Origin: Mesonia aestuariivivens
GTDB lineage: Bacteria; Bacteroidota; Bacteroidia; Flavobacteriales; Flavobacteriaceae
DNA length: 64,000 nt
Assembly: GCF_019311235.1 (NCBI RefSeq)
Contig: NZ_JAHWDF010000005.1
Coordinates: forward strand, 62,001-126,000
Direction: 5' to 3'
Position 1 is the stretch's first letter. Every line of letters begins with the position of its first letter. Shown here piece by piece: positions 9,111-18,679 of this stretch. The position numbers and the translations under genes are program-made. The notes beneath the pieces were generated by a model that worked only from the letters and a program-made list of their open reading frames with translations, was not told where the DNA came from and did no database searches.

Positions 9111-11462
9111 CTATCGCTTTAATGTGAAATGTCCCTTAAAATCTGGAGCGTCTTTAAAAGTTACTAGAAACCAATAATCTGTAGATGGCATTTGCTTGCC
9201 ATTGTATGTTCCGTCCCAGCGCCCGGTAGGAGCAATTGAAGTTAATAACTTGCCAAATCTATCAAAAATATAAATAAATTCTATTTTTCTATTGAATCTT
9301 TGGGTTCCGATTAAACCCCAAGTATCATTGAATCCATCTTGATTTGGAGTGAAAAATTTAGGATAGCCTAAAATCATAATATCTTTAGATGAAATGCCAC
9401 AGCCATTTAAGTCTTTTACATAAATTTTATGAGCTCCTTGTCTTACATTTTGAAATATATTTGAAGTTTGATAATCACCAAATTGATCATCTAGTGAATA
9501 AACGTAACTACCTACGCCATTTGTATTAATCACGACATTATATTGATCTAAATTACCTTGAATATCGTAGGTGAATTCTGCCTTTTCTGACCCGTCTACT
9601 GTTATCGAATTGGTGGTAGAACATGTAAATGATTCTCCGTCTATCATTTCAGTTTTGGAGATTTCAACTTGATAAGTCCCTAAAGAATCTACTTGTATTG
9701 TTGGAGTGGTTTCACCGTTTTCCCATAAAAAATTATAATCTGTAGAATTACCTAAAATGCCTGCTTCAACGGTTACTCCATCTAAATTTTCTAAACATAA
9801 GAATGGGGCTTTATAATTTGCGTTTATTTCTGGGCTAGTAATGCCTTTCAATATAACCTTAATGATCCCTTGACAACCTGTTGGGTTTTGTAATTTTCCG
9901 TAAACGGTTTGAGGTAATTCTGAAGGTGAAACTTCAATAGAAGATGATAAAGAATTAGTATTCGTTAACGCATCATCTTCAGAATAAAAATACGTTACCG
10001 AGAATTCATTTAAACCACTTTCGTTACTAATTAAAGCTTCGGCATTATTTAAATTAAAAGAAATAGCATCGTCTTCGATGGAGTAGCAATTTACTAAGCT
10101 TACTGGATTGTAAGCTGTAAATGATGTTTCTAAAGTAAGTTCTACTAAGGTAAAACAAGTTGAATTTGCTTCTACTCTGGCGAAAACGGTTTGTTCTACT
10201 TCTGTAGTTGGAAAATTATTAGAATTTGGTATAGGGTTAACATTTGCCTCTGCTTTAGCTTCAGTTAAGAAATAATTTGTTACTGTAAAATTTGGGTTGT
10301 TGTTAGTAATATTTTGAGACGAAGCAGTAAGATTAAAAACGCTTGTGCCGTTACTATTTGTATTACATTCAGAAACAGTTCTGTTTGATAGTGAAGTAAA
10401 ATCGATATATTCTATTTCTATCGTATCTTCTGCAGTACAGTTTGCTGTGAAAGTGACCACAACTTTATAGGTGCCACCTTGCGTGACTTCATATTCATCT
10501 TCATTAGCTCCAGAAGCTAATAAAGTTTCAGTATTATCATCATTTATTAAATACCAATTGTAATTTGTTGGAGTATTTTGAAGGTTTGTGATAGAAAGAT
10601 TATGGGTTTCACCTTCACATAAAGCATCAGAGCCTGTTATATCTTCACCTAGGTTTGCTCCAATATTAAAACTGTTACCTTCTAAAAATACAGCAGAATC
10701 ATATCTGTAATTATGATCATCTGCAATGACTAATTTTATGTGGTAAGTTGTTCCAGCAATAACTGTAGCTCTAGCTGTTAAGGGTTTAGTTTGGCCGTTA
10801 AAACCAATGGAGTGGTTAACACCGTTAAAAGACTCAAAGTATTGCTCATTTTGGGCAGGGCAACCGTTATTGCCGTCTATAATTTGAGGGTGAACTGTAG
10901 TTACTTTAACTGGAGTGTTTGTACCAGGTACTACTGCAATATTTTGATAGCTGCCGCCAATAGGTTTTATTAAAAAACCAAAAACATCTGAATAATCACA
11001 AGTACTAGAATCACCTATTTGATATTCTTCTGAAGCAAAAATGTACCTAAACTGAATTGTATTTGCATTTGGTGTAAAGTCAAATTCTATTACGGTAGCA
11101 TTGTGCGTATTATTCATTCCTAAGATTTGTTCTAAATCTTGATCTGGCCCCCAACCTGGGGCATCATCATCGCTTAAATGATCGTTTGGTCCTGGTACAT
11201 TTGAGAGTTTACCAGTACTCATTACAATTCCATTTTCGAAAGGGAAATTAGAATTGTTGTTATCAAAGTAACCGTAGCTTTTATTATTATTAAAATTACC
11301 AGTAACGCTTCCAGTAACGTTTATGTTTTCTATACAATCACTGTTAATAAGAATATTTTCTATAAGTTCTTGTGGGGTGTAACTATCATGATCTACTGTT
11401 ATATTTTGTCCGAATGAAATAAAACAATTAAAAAAGAATAGTAAGAAAAGTGGGTTTTTCAA
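9111..11462 (-). CDS. Secreted choice-of-anchor L protein with T9SS type-B sorting domain (783 aa)
   Basis: It starts at TTG 11462 with a signal peptide (MKNPLFLLFFFNCFISFGQ). Residues about 20-270 form a choice-of-anchor L domain, recognised by VMSTGKLSNVPGPNDHLSDD, the FASEEY motif and the VVPGTNTPVKVTTV stretch. Then follow Ig-like beta modules with paired cysteines, and from about residue 700 a gliding-motility-associated type-B sorting domain: FFTPNQDGFNDTW, IFDRFGKLL, W-D-G-T-Y-N-G and the C-terminal FTLKR. The known role of that domain is targeting through the type IX secretion system to the cell surface. The N-terminal half is nearly a copy of the next protein upstream (ending at 11544), while the C-terminal third matches the 949-aa protein further upstream. 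A TAnnTTTG box lies 19 bases before the start. The ligand or adhesive target is unknown. Confidence 0.88.
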   Translation of the reverse strand: MKNPLFLLFFFNCFISFGQNITVDHDSYTPQELIENILINSDCIENINVTGSVTGNFNNNKSYGYFDNNNSNFPFENGIVMSTGKLSNVPGPNDHLSDDDAPGWGPDQDLEQILGMNNTHNATVIEFDFTPNANTIQFRYIFASEEYQIGDSSTCDYSDVFGFLIKPIGGSYQNIAVVPGTNTPVKVTTVHPQIIDGNNGCPAQNEQYFESFNGVNHSIGFNGQTKPLTARATVIAGTTYHIKLVIADDHNYRYDSAVFLEGNSFNIGANLGEDITGSDALCEGETHNLSITNLQNTPTNYNWYLINDDNTETLLASGANEDEYEVTQGGTYKVVVTFTANCTAEDTIEIEYIDFTSLSNRTVSECNTNSNGTSVFNLTASSQNITNNNPNFTVTNYFLTEAKAEANVNPIPNSNNFPTTEVEQTVFARVEANSTCFTLVELTLETSFTAYNPVSLVNCYSIEDDAISFNLNNAEALISNESGLNEFSVTYFYSEDDALTNTNSLSSSIEVSPSELPQTVYGKLQNPTGCQGIIKVILKGITSPEINANYKAPFLCLENLDGVTVEAGILGNSTDYNFLWENGETTPTIQVDSLGTYQVEISKTEMIDGESFTCSTTNSITVDGSEKAEFTYDIQGNLDQYNVVINTNGVGSYVYSLDDQFGDYQTSNIFQNVRQGAHKIYVKDLNGCGISSKDIMILGYPKFFTPNQDGFNDTWGLIGTQRFNRKIEFIYIFDRFGKLLTSIAPTGRWDGTYNGKQMPSTDYWFLVTFKDAPDFKGHFTLKR

Positions 11463-11481
11463 ATCAATTATTTTGAGGCTG

Positions 11482-11489
11482 CAAATTTA
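11482..11489 (-). promoter_or_regulatory. Candidate -7 box of the 783-aa T9SS protein gene
   Basis: TAAATTTG on the minus strand is a perfect TAnnTTTG match 19 bases before the TTG start. No TTG at -33 spacing is seen, so only the -7 half is supported. Confidence 0.35.
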
Positions 11490-11543
11490 GTTAATTTTAA
11501 AAAGAAGATCCTAATTATTTGTTTTAATTAATGATATGATAAT

Positions 11544-13193
11544 CTACCTATTGATGTAAACCCAATTTTTATAAATTTTGTTTTCAGCATCATTAAGTTC
11601 CAAAACATAATAATAAGTTCCTGTTGGTAATTGGTTACCAGAGTTTATACCGTGAGTACTTGTACCGTCCCATTCAGGTTTACTATTGTTGCCTTCAAAT
11701 ACTAAATTTCCGTTTCTAGAATATATTTTTATTTCGAAGTTTCCGTAGGTTTCATATAAATTTTCGATATGAAAAGTATCATTGATTCCATCATTATTAG
11801 GAGAGAAGCCTTGTGGTATAAAGAGAAAAGAATCTTCTTTTTCAATGGTTTCAAGTTTAAAAGTATAAATACTATAACAGCTTGAAGTGCTATTTATTCT
11901 AATGAAAATTTCTTGATTATCATTAATACTTTCAAAAGCTTCAGGAGAATTTATTGCATTCATTTGAAAGCTTGCCTCTTGTGCATTAAGGTAATAGCCT
12001 TCAATAAATTGAGTAGAGTCGAGCGAAATTGAATTTTCTATAGCGGTTAAATCGAAAATAACAGAGCTTTCAACTAAAGTTTCATCGATAGAATTTACTT
12101 CTATATCTTGTACAGAAATTTCAAATGAAGAAGGCTCATAGCAGCTACTTGAATTTTGATTTACAATTCTAGCAAAAATTTCTTGAGGATTACTGGTATT
12201 TGTGAAATTTGAAGGATTTGTTATTTCATTTTGAAGATTGTCTGCGTCATTTTCATTTAGGTAATAATTAACATCTCCTGTGCTTTGATTTGCTAAAATG
12301 ATGTTGTCATTTTCAGTAAGATCAAAATCAGTAAAACCATCGTTAGAGAAATCGTCACACATGATGATGTCTTCACCTTCTGGAGCTAAGCCAATATTAA
12401 AACTGTTAGCTTCTAAAAATACTGCAGAATCATATCTATAGTTAGAATCATCTGCAATAACAAGCTTAATATGATAGGTAGTACCTGCTATAACATTAGC
12501 TTCTGCTACTAATGGTTTTGTTTGTCCGTTAAAATTTATAGGATGATTTATACCATTAAATGAACCGAAATATTGTTCATTTATTGCGTTACAGCCATTA
12601 TTGCCATCGACAATTTGAGGATGAACTGTAGTTACTTTGACGGGTGTATTTGTGCCTGGTACAACAGCAATGTTTGAATAAGTACCACCAATAGGTTTAA
12701 TTAGAAAACCAAAAACATCTGAATACTGACAAGTTCTGGAATCTGAGGCTCTATATTCTTCTGAAGCAAAAATATACTTAAACTGAATGAAGTTAGCGTT
12801 AGGTGTAAAATCAAATTCTATTACCGTTGCATTATAGGTGTTACTAATGCCTAAAACTTGTTCTAAATCTTGATCTGATCCCCAACCTGAAGCATCATCA
12901 TCACTTAAATGATCGTTTGGTCCTGGCACGTTAGAGAGTCTTCCAGTACTCATGACAATACCGCTATCGAAAGGGAAATTTGTATTATTCTTTTCAAAAT
13001 AACCAAAGCTTTTTTCTGAAGAAAAGTTACCACTAACGCTTCCGGTTACATTAATATTTTGAATACATCCGTTATTAATTAACACATCTTCAACTAATTC
13101 TTGCGGAGTGTAATTGTTAGAGTTGACTGTAATGTTTTGACTAACAATAGAACAACTAACTAATAAAATAAATAGAGTAATTGAATTTTTCAA
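11544..13193 (-). CDS. Secreted choice-of-anchor L protein with T9SS type-B sorting domain (549 aa)
   Basis: I place the start at TTG 13193, which gives a signal peptide beginning MKNSITLFILLVSCSIVSQ and sits in the same context (GATTTGAAAAA) as the paralogue's TTG start. A TTG eight codons upstream would add a polar tail before the signal and overlaps a TAnnTTTG box. Residues about 20-260 are a choice-of-anchor L domain almost identical to that of the 783-aa protein. Two Ig-like modules of about 85 residues follow (pattern CDDFSN, FDLTEN, NPQEIFARI, C-Y). The last 80 residues form a type-B sorting domain (GFSPNNDGINDTF, IYSRNGNLVF, W-D-G-T-S, final WVYINR). This C-terminal part resembles the 810-aa neighbour, not the 783-aa paralogue. 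It is an exported surface protein; function beyond that is unknown. Confidence 0.87.
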   Translation of the reverse strand: MKNSITLFILLVSCSIVSQNITVNSNNYTPQELVEDVLINNGCIQNINVTGSVSGNFSSEKSFGYFEKNNTNFPFDSGIVMSTGRLSNVPGPNDHLSDDDASGWGSDQDLEQVLGISNTYNATVIEFDFTPNANFIQFKYIFASEEYRASDSRTCQYSDVFGFLIKPIGGTYSNIAVVPGTNTPVKVTTVHPQIVDGNNGCNAINEQYFGSFNGINHPINFNGQTKPLVAEANVIAGTTYHIKLVIADDSNYRYDSAVFLEANSFNIGLAPEGEDIIMCDDFSNDGFTDFDLTENDNIILANQSTGDVNYYLNENDADNLQNEITNPSNFTNTSNPQEIFARIVNQNSSSCYEPSSFEISVQDIEVNSIDETLVESSVIFDLTAIENSISLDSTQFIEGYYLNAQEASFQMNAINSPEAFESINDNQEIFIRINSTSSCYSIYTFKLETIEKEDSFLFIPQGFSPNNDGINDTFHIENLYETYGNFEIKIYSRNGNLVFEGNNSKPEWDGTSTHGINSGNQLPTGTYYYVLELNDAENKIYKNWVYINR

Positions 13194-13214
13194 ATCGATA
13201 TTTTTTTGGGAATG

Positions 13215-13222
13215 CAAAATTA
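13215..13222 (-). promoter_or_regulatory. Candidate -7 box of the 549-aa T9SS protein gene
   Basis: TAATTTTG on the minus strand matches TAnnTTTG and lies 21 bases before the TTG start at 13193, like the box of the paralogous gene. No properly spaced -33 TTG is seen. Confidence 0.35.
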
Positions 13223-13279
13223 ATTTTTTCCCGTAAAATATCGCTGTATAATTAATAATTTAATAATTTGGTAACTTAC

Positions 13280-15712
13280 TTATCTATTTAAGTAAACCCA
13301 ACCTTTATAACTATTATAGTTAGCATCGTTTAAGTTTAATACATAATAATAGGTTCCGCTAGGTAACTCTTTTCCGCAATTATTCAATCCTTTATTACTC
13401 GTACCATCCCATTCAGGTATATTGTTGTTGCCTTTGTAGATTAAACTTCCAAATCGATTATAAATTTTTAAATCAAAATTTTCGAAAATTTCATACAATC
13501 CGCTTATTTCGAAAGTATCATTAACCCCATCATTATTGGGAGAGAAACCTTCTGGTATAAATGGCGGACAGTTTTCTACTTTAATTGTAAACTCATAAAT
13601 TTTGTAACAAGCATCTTGTTGTTCAACCCGTATAAATATAGTTTGAGGATCATTTATAGAAGTATAATTAGCTGGGGTAGTGATAGCGTTATTTAAGAAA
13701 CTGGCATCTGAAGCTGTGGTATAATAATTTTCAATCGTTTCACTATTACTAAGAGCTAATGATTCTTCAATTTCGGTTAAATCAAAAGTTGCTAAATTAA
13801 AACCTTCATCACAATAAATTAATGCTTCGTTTAAAGGAATATTATTTATGGCATTTACAGTTATAGAAAAACTGGTTGTGGTATAGCATTCAGGATGATT
13901 TACATTTTCTAATCTCGTATAAATAGTTTGCGGATTTGAAGTGTTTTCAAAATTAGAGGTAATTGCATTGCTATTTTGATTAGCATCGCTTGAAGTCAAA
14001 TGGTAACTTAACGAACTATTCGGCTGATTATTTAAAAGTAAAGACGAATTTTCAGTAAGATCAAATACTGCTAATTCGTCATTAGAAAAATCGTCACACA
14101 AAATTAAATCGTCAGGATTACCAATAACTGGTAAATAATTAACATTTATAAAAAAGGAAGTAGTTTCGTAACAGTCAGGATCTTGATTAGAAGTTACACG
14201 AATAAAAATTTCTTCATGATTAGGTCCGTTATTATAATTATCAGGTGTAGAAATTACTGGAGAACCATTTTCAGCATCATTAAGGCTATCGTGATAAGAT
14301 ACAGTTACATTATTTTGATTACCAGCAACAAGTGAAGTGTTAATTGTTAGATCAAAAGAAGCTACTTGATTGTTTGAAATTTCATCACATTCTTCAATAT
14401 CAATTGGAGGATTAGCAATTACAGGATCGATAATGTTTACACTTTCAGACACTTCATTATTATCAGGATCAATTTCTTGGATTATAGTATTTCCGCTGGC
14501 ATCTTCATTAACTGTCATAGTCAATGCAAAATCATTAGCAACGTTAGTGGGAATTGTAATAGTAATTTGACCTGTTTCTGAACCGCCAATTGGGATGATA
14601 TTATTAGTGGCAGTTTGCCCCACTAATTGATTATCTGCAAAAAATATAATATTCGTATTTGCCGGTAAATCTGCTGTACTGTTGTTGTTTGTAACTGTAT
14701 AATCTACAATGATATCTCTAGAATTACAGCTTGAATTAATGTTGTCTATATTTGGTGCTGGTTCAGGTAAGGTGCTGTTAAATACAGTAACAATATTATT
14801 GATCATGATCAAATCTTGCCCAGAGGTTAATTCTATTAATGCGGAAGTGTCACCAATATTTATATTATTCTCTATGTCATAAAAATCAAGATCCATGTTG
14901 TAAAAATCAGTATCTCCAGTAAAACTATTTGTGCCATTAAATTGGTTATCGGCAGGATTTAAGGCATTGCTTATTACATTCCCATTTATTCGAAGTTCTT
15001 CGGTAACGTCTAAATCTTCATCACCTTCCCAGGCAAGAAAACCTATTTTTGCACCTTCATCGTCAATTACGCTAATATTATTAAGTTGAACAGCTAAATT
15101 ATTATTATTAGATCCAACGCCTTGAAAACCATCATACACATTTACTTGATTTAAGGGTAGGGTTGAATCTTCATGAATTACTATAATCGACCATCCTCCA
15201 AAATTTGTTCTATTTCCGCAGAAGAAATATTGAGATTGATCTTGTACTGTATTTAATAAATCAATATCTGAGACGGTGTAAGTTCCACTTCCCTTAGCAC
15301 TTACAATACTCGTAACATCTTTAAATGCAGCAAAAAAATCTTGATTTACAGTAACAACAGAACCTGATGGAGTTTGTACGTTTGCTACTAATGTATAAGA
15401 AAATGTTCTATCTGGTGTGATAGCTGTATTGTCTAATGTGATATTTAAGTCTCCCGTACCAGAGCCTGCCCAATAAAGATATGCCGCAGCTACATTCTGA
15501 CCTGAAGTTAAAGTTAAATTGGCAGAAGTTGGAGTAGTGATTATTTGGCAGTTATTTAAATCTGAACATAAATTATTTTCACATAAATTTAAGGTTTTGC
15601 CTAATGCCGTGTAATCATACCGACCATTAAATTGAGAATATAATTCTATATTTTGTCCAATAGTATTAGAAATAATTAAAAATAAAAATAATAAAAAGTA
15701 AAAGTATTTCAT
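13280..15712 (-). CDS. Secreted multi-module protein with T9SS type-B sorting domain (810 aa)
   Basis: A signal peptide (MKYFYFLLFLFLIISNTIGQ) precedes an N-terminal beta domain of about 300 residues that I cannot name; it holds paired cysteines and motifs such as AAAYLYWAGSG and the FGGWSIIVIHED stretch, seen in other flavobacterial secreted proteins. Next comes a CARDB-like segment (about 330-430). Three repeats of about 85 residues follow, each with C-D, FDLT, P-Q-T-I-F-x-R and C-Y marks. A type-B sorting domain ends the protein (GFSPNNDGVNDTF, IYNRFGSLIY, final WVYLNR). It should be carried to the surface by T9SS. It starts at ATG 15712. Its repeats match those of the 549-aa protein. Adhesin or structural surface protein is a reasonable but unproven guess. 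Confidence 0.85.
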   Translation of the reverse strand: MKYFYFLLFLFLIISNTIGQNIELYSQFNGRYDYTALGKTLNLCENNLCSDLNNCQIITTPTSANLTLTSGQNVAAAYLYWAGSGTGDLNITLDNTAITPDRTFSYTLVANVQTPSGSVVTVNQDFFAAFKDVTSIVSAKGSGTYTVSDIDLLNTVQDQSQYFFCGNRTNFGGWSIIVIHEDSTLPLNQVNVYDGFQGVGSNNNNLAVQLNNISVIDDEGAKIGFLAWEGDEDLDVTEELRINGNVISNALNPADNQFNGTNSFTGDTDFYNMDLDFYDIENNINIGDTSALIELTSGQDLIMINNIVTVFNSTLPEPAPNIDNINSSCNSRDIIVDYTVTNNNSTADLPANTNIIFFADNQLVGQTATNNIIPIGGSETGQITITIPTNVANDFALTMTVNEDASGNTIIQEIDPDNNEVSESVNIIDPVIANPPIDIEECDEISNNQVASFDLTINTSLVAGNQNNVTVSYHDSLNDAENGSPVISTPDNYNNGPNHEEIFIRVTSNQDPDCYETTSFFINVNYLPVIGNPDDLILCDDFSNDELAVFDLTENSSLLLNNQPNSSLSYHLTSSDANQNSNAITSNFENTSNPQTIYTRLENVNHPECYTTTSFSITVNAINNIPLNEALIYCDEGFNLATFDLTEIEESLALSNSETIENYYTTASDASFLNNAITTPANYTSINDPQTIFIRVEQQDACYKIYEFTIKVENCPPFIPEGFSPNNDGVNDTFEISGLYEIFENFDLKIYNRFGSLIYKGNNNIPEWDGTSNKGLNNCGKELPSGTYYYVLNLNDANYNSYKGWVYLNR

Positions 15713-15756
15713 TGATGGCTAGTTTATTGCTACCAATATAATCATAATTTTACAGT

Positions 15757-18606
15757 TTATCTTTTAAGCGTAAAGCTTCCTCTATATTTTTTACCGTTAG
15801 GTAAATTTATTAAATACCAATAGTCGTTAGAAGGCATATTTTTCCCATTGTAGGAGCCATTCCAACCTCGACCTTGTGGGTTGATACTAGTGAGTAATTT
15901 TCCAAAACGATCAAAAATAAAGATTTCAATACCTTGCGTATTTTCAGGATTTCTACCTAATAAATTCCAAGTATCATTGATGCCGTCTTGGTTTGGAGTA
16001 AAGAACTTCATAATCCCAAGAATATCAAAATCTTTATAAGTTATTCCGCAGCCGTTCAAGTCTTTTACGTAAGTACGATGTTCTCCGGCATTTAAATTCT
16101 GAAAAACGGGTTCTTCTTGGTAATTGGAAAATTGATCGTCTATTGAAAATTCATAATCTCCAGTATTATCTTCATCTAAAATAACTTCTACTGTATTTCG
16201 ATCAGAAAAACCGTCAACTTCTACTTGAAAAACTGCTTGGCTTGAGGCTATTAAATTAATAGTTTTGGTGGCAGTGCATCTGGTAGTTTGGCTGGTTACT
16301 GTTACCGTATGCGTAGTAATGTTGTTAGTTGAAATATTTGAAGTCGTTTCACCAGAGGGTTCCCAAAGATAAGTATATTCATTTTGTATAGATTCAGGTA
16401 TACCGGTTCCTAAAGTGATAGTTGAAGGTAAATTTTCTAAACAATAAATAATTTCTTCATCTTCATTAATGGGGATTATATCTTTGACAAATAAATTTAT
16501 AGGAATAATCGCCTCGCAACTATCTTCGTTATCGACTCTGGCAACAATTTTTTGTTCAAATGCAATTGAGTTTTGGTAAGAAGAACTATTTGTAATTTCA
16601 TTTTCCTCTAAAACGGCATCTTGGTCATTTTCGTAAAACCGAACGGAAAAATTAGGATCTAAACTTAATAAATCATCTTCAGCTAATCTTAAATTAAAAA
16701 TTTCTAACCCATCTCCGTTAGACGAACAAACGCTTAAATTGATAGGTGAGAGGTTGGAATTTGAAACATTTAGTTCGATCTCAGCATAGGAGGAGCAAAA
16801 TTCAGAAGATATTTTTGCAATAATCGTTTGCGGGTTGGTTGTATTTTCGAAACTATCAGGATTAGAAATTAGGTTCAAATTACTTTGAGCTTCATTTAAA
16901 TTTTTATAGAACTCTATTTCATTGGTTGCAGAAGAAGTAATCGAATCTCTAGCGTTGGTCAAATCAAAAATAGAAGTATTCTCATCGGAGAATGGGCATT
17001 GGGTGAGCGTGGTATTGGTGACTGTTGGATTGCTGTGAAATGTTACGTTGGCAATCCCTATGATGGGGCAAGAACCATCATTTAAATCGATCTCTAATTT
17101 GTAGGTTTCTGAATAAGGAAATGTATTAGCAGTATTTGCTGAAATTTCTAAACTTTCTGTAGTTTCTCCAGGTAAAACACTTCCTTCTTTACTCCAAGTA
17201 TAGGTATTGCTGTTATTGAAGTTTTGAGAATACGTTAAGGTAAAAATTTCATCTTCACATAAATCGAGATTAGTATAAATATTATCAGATGTTTCATCAA
17301 TAATATTGACGCGTGATGAAAAAATAGATTGAATAAAAGGAGGTAATCCAAAATTTACTATTCTTTTTAGCTCTATAGCTCCATCTGAAATATTTTCAGA
17401 GTAATTAACTTGATTTGCATCTAATTCAGGATTATTAATAACTGCTAATTTTGAAGTTGAAATTACTGGCTTATAAATTTTACCATTTGGTGCTAATTGT
17501 AAAGCTGTTGCGTTTCTTGTACTAACTCCAGGTATTATGGTAATAGATCTAGAAATATCTGTCGCTTCTAAATCCCACTGATATAAGATTGAACTATTGC
17601 CTGATGTTGCCGTGGCATAAGCTTTTTTGGTCTCCATAGAAAACTCTACTCCGTATGGATTTACGTTTTCTACCAGCGAGATGTTGTTAGAGACGATTCC
17701 TGTAGCATCATCAAAATCGTATAAATAAACGCCGCCATCTTCAGCAGCATTACTGCCTATTTGATTGTAGGTTCTGGTATTATGCGCTATGAGAAGTTTT
17801 TTCCCGTTAGGTGAAATTTTTATATAACCAATAGCAGCTCTTCGATAAGAAGAAATAGGAATAGTTGGCCCAACTTCTGAAACAACAGGAGTTGGGCTGA
17901 TCCCCGAATTATCGATTTTGAAAGCATAAAACTTATCTATAAAATGAGTAACTAGCCAAATAGAATTGCAATCACTTCCTTTAACCGCAGTGATTTTTTC
18001 TGAACATTTGTACTTGATCTCTTCACTATCAGAAGGATTGTAAGTGATTAAATGAACGTTTTTATCTGTTGTGATAACATCACCGAGTCCACCGTCTAGA
18101 CTCATATCTACAATCGAATAATTTAAACCATTATTAAAACCATCATCATCTTGCGGAACGCTGCTTCCCGCTAAATCTGAATATTCACCAGAAGGAGTTC
18201 CCGGACCTTGATTGGGATAAGTATCTGCATTATCATGGTGTGGTTCGTCTACCGTAAATACATAATAAAGATTAGGATTTGTAGGATGCGGTACAATTAA
18301 ACCGCTAGAAGTACTTGAAGGGTCGCCATTTAATCCATTACCATTAAAGTAATTGGCGTTACTCATAATTTGGTGATCACGGTTCCAAATCGTGCTTCCA
18401 TCAGTATAAAATAAAAGATTACCGCTTTCATCTGAAATTGAAGAACAACCTTCATTGGTGTTTAATTGACCATTGGTGATGGCTGTCGGTGGAGAGGTGT
18501 TAAAATTTACTCCGGCATTAACACCAAAATACCAGTAATTTGCTTCCCCTTGTGCTAAAAAAAAATGAGGAATTATTAAAATGAGGTAAAATAATTTTTT
18601 TTTCAT
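15757..18606 (-). CDS. Secreted beta-propeller-like protein with T9SS type-B sorting domain (949 aa)
   Basis: After a signal peptide (MKKKLFYLILIIPHFFLAQ) the first 430 residues look like a beta-propeller: NYWYFGVNAGVNF, GNLLFYTDG, NLYYVFTVDE, SPNGKKLLIAHN and APNGKIYKPVIS mark successive blades. This kind of N-terminus is common in flavobacterial T9SS cargo. It is followed by Ig-like modules with paired cysteines, one FDLTNARDS-type repeat, and a type-B sorting domain (MKFFTPNQDGINDTWNLLG, IFDRFGKLL, final FTLKR) closely matching the 783-aa protein. It starts at ATG 18606, with a TAGTTTTG -7-like box at 18631-18624. It is the first of four same-strand genes 44-103 bases apart, which could be co-transcribed. 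Binding target unknown. Confidence 0.85.
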   Translation of the reverse strand: MKKKLFYLILIIPHFFLAQGEANYWYFGVNAGVNFNTSPPTAITNGQLNTNEGCSSISDESGNLLFYTDGSTIWNRDHQIMSNANYFNGNGLNGDPSSTSSGLIVPHPTNPNLYYVFTVDEPHHDNADTYPNQGPGTPSGEYSDLAGSSVPQDDDGFNNGLNYSIVDMSLDGGLGDVITTDKNVHLITYNPSDSEEIKYKCSEKITAVKGSDCNSIWLVTHFIDKFYAFKIDNSGISPTPVVSEVGPTIPISSYRRAAIGYIKISPNGKKLLIAHNTRTYNQIGSNAAEDGGVYLYDFDDATGIVSNNISLVENVNPYGVEFSMETKKAYATATSGNSSILYQWDLEATDISRSITIIPGVSTRNATALQLAPNGKIYKPVISTSKLAVINNPELDANQVNYSENISDGAIELKRIVNFGLPPFIQSIFSSRVNIIDETSDNIYTNLDLCEDEIFTLTYSQNFNNSNTYTWSKEGSVLPGETTESLEISANTANTFPYSETYKLEIDLNDGSCPIIGIANVTFHSNPTVTNTTLTQCPFSDENTSIFDLTNARDSITSSATNEIEFYKNLNEAQSNLNLISNPDSFENTTNPQTIIAKISSEFCSSYAEIELNVSNSNLSPINLSVCSSNGDGLEIFNLRLAEDDLLSLDPNFSVRFYENDQDAVLEENEITNSSSYQNSIAFEQKIVARVDNEDSCEAIIPINLFVKDIIPINEDEEIIYCLENLPSTITLGTGIPESIQNEYTYLWEPSGETTSNISTNNITTHTVTVTSQTTRCTATKTINLIASSQAVFQVEVDGFSDRNTVEVILDEDNTGDYEFSIDDQFSNYQEEPVFQNLNAGEHRTYVKDLNGCGITYKDFDILGIMKFFTPNQDGINDTWNLLGRNPENTQGIEIFIFDRFGKLLTSINPQGRGWNGSYNGKNMPSNDYWYLINLPNGKKYRGSFTLKR

Positions 18607-18679
18607 TTGAAATAATAACTCCTCAAAACTAAAGCTTTTCGCTTGAATTGATTGCTAGATTCTGTTAAAAAGAAATCAT

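Noticed and set aside
13194-13217. TTG at 13217 as the start of the 549-aa T9SS protein
   Set aside because: It adds eight polar residues before the signal peptide and lies in a TAnnTTTG promoter box; the TTG at 13193 matches the paralogue's start context.
9111-18606. CRISPR-like or phage tail-fibre region suggested by repeated protein modules
   Set aside because: Repeats are at protein level, diverged in DNA, and each gene has a signal peptide and a T9SS sorting domain.
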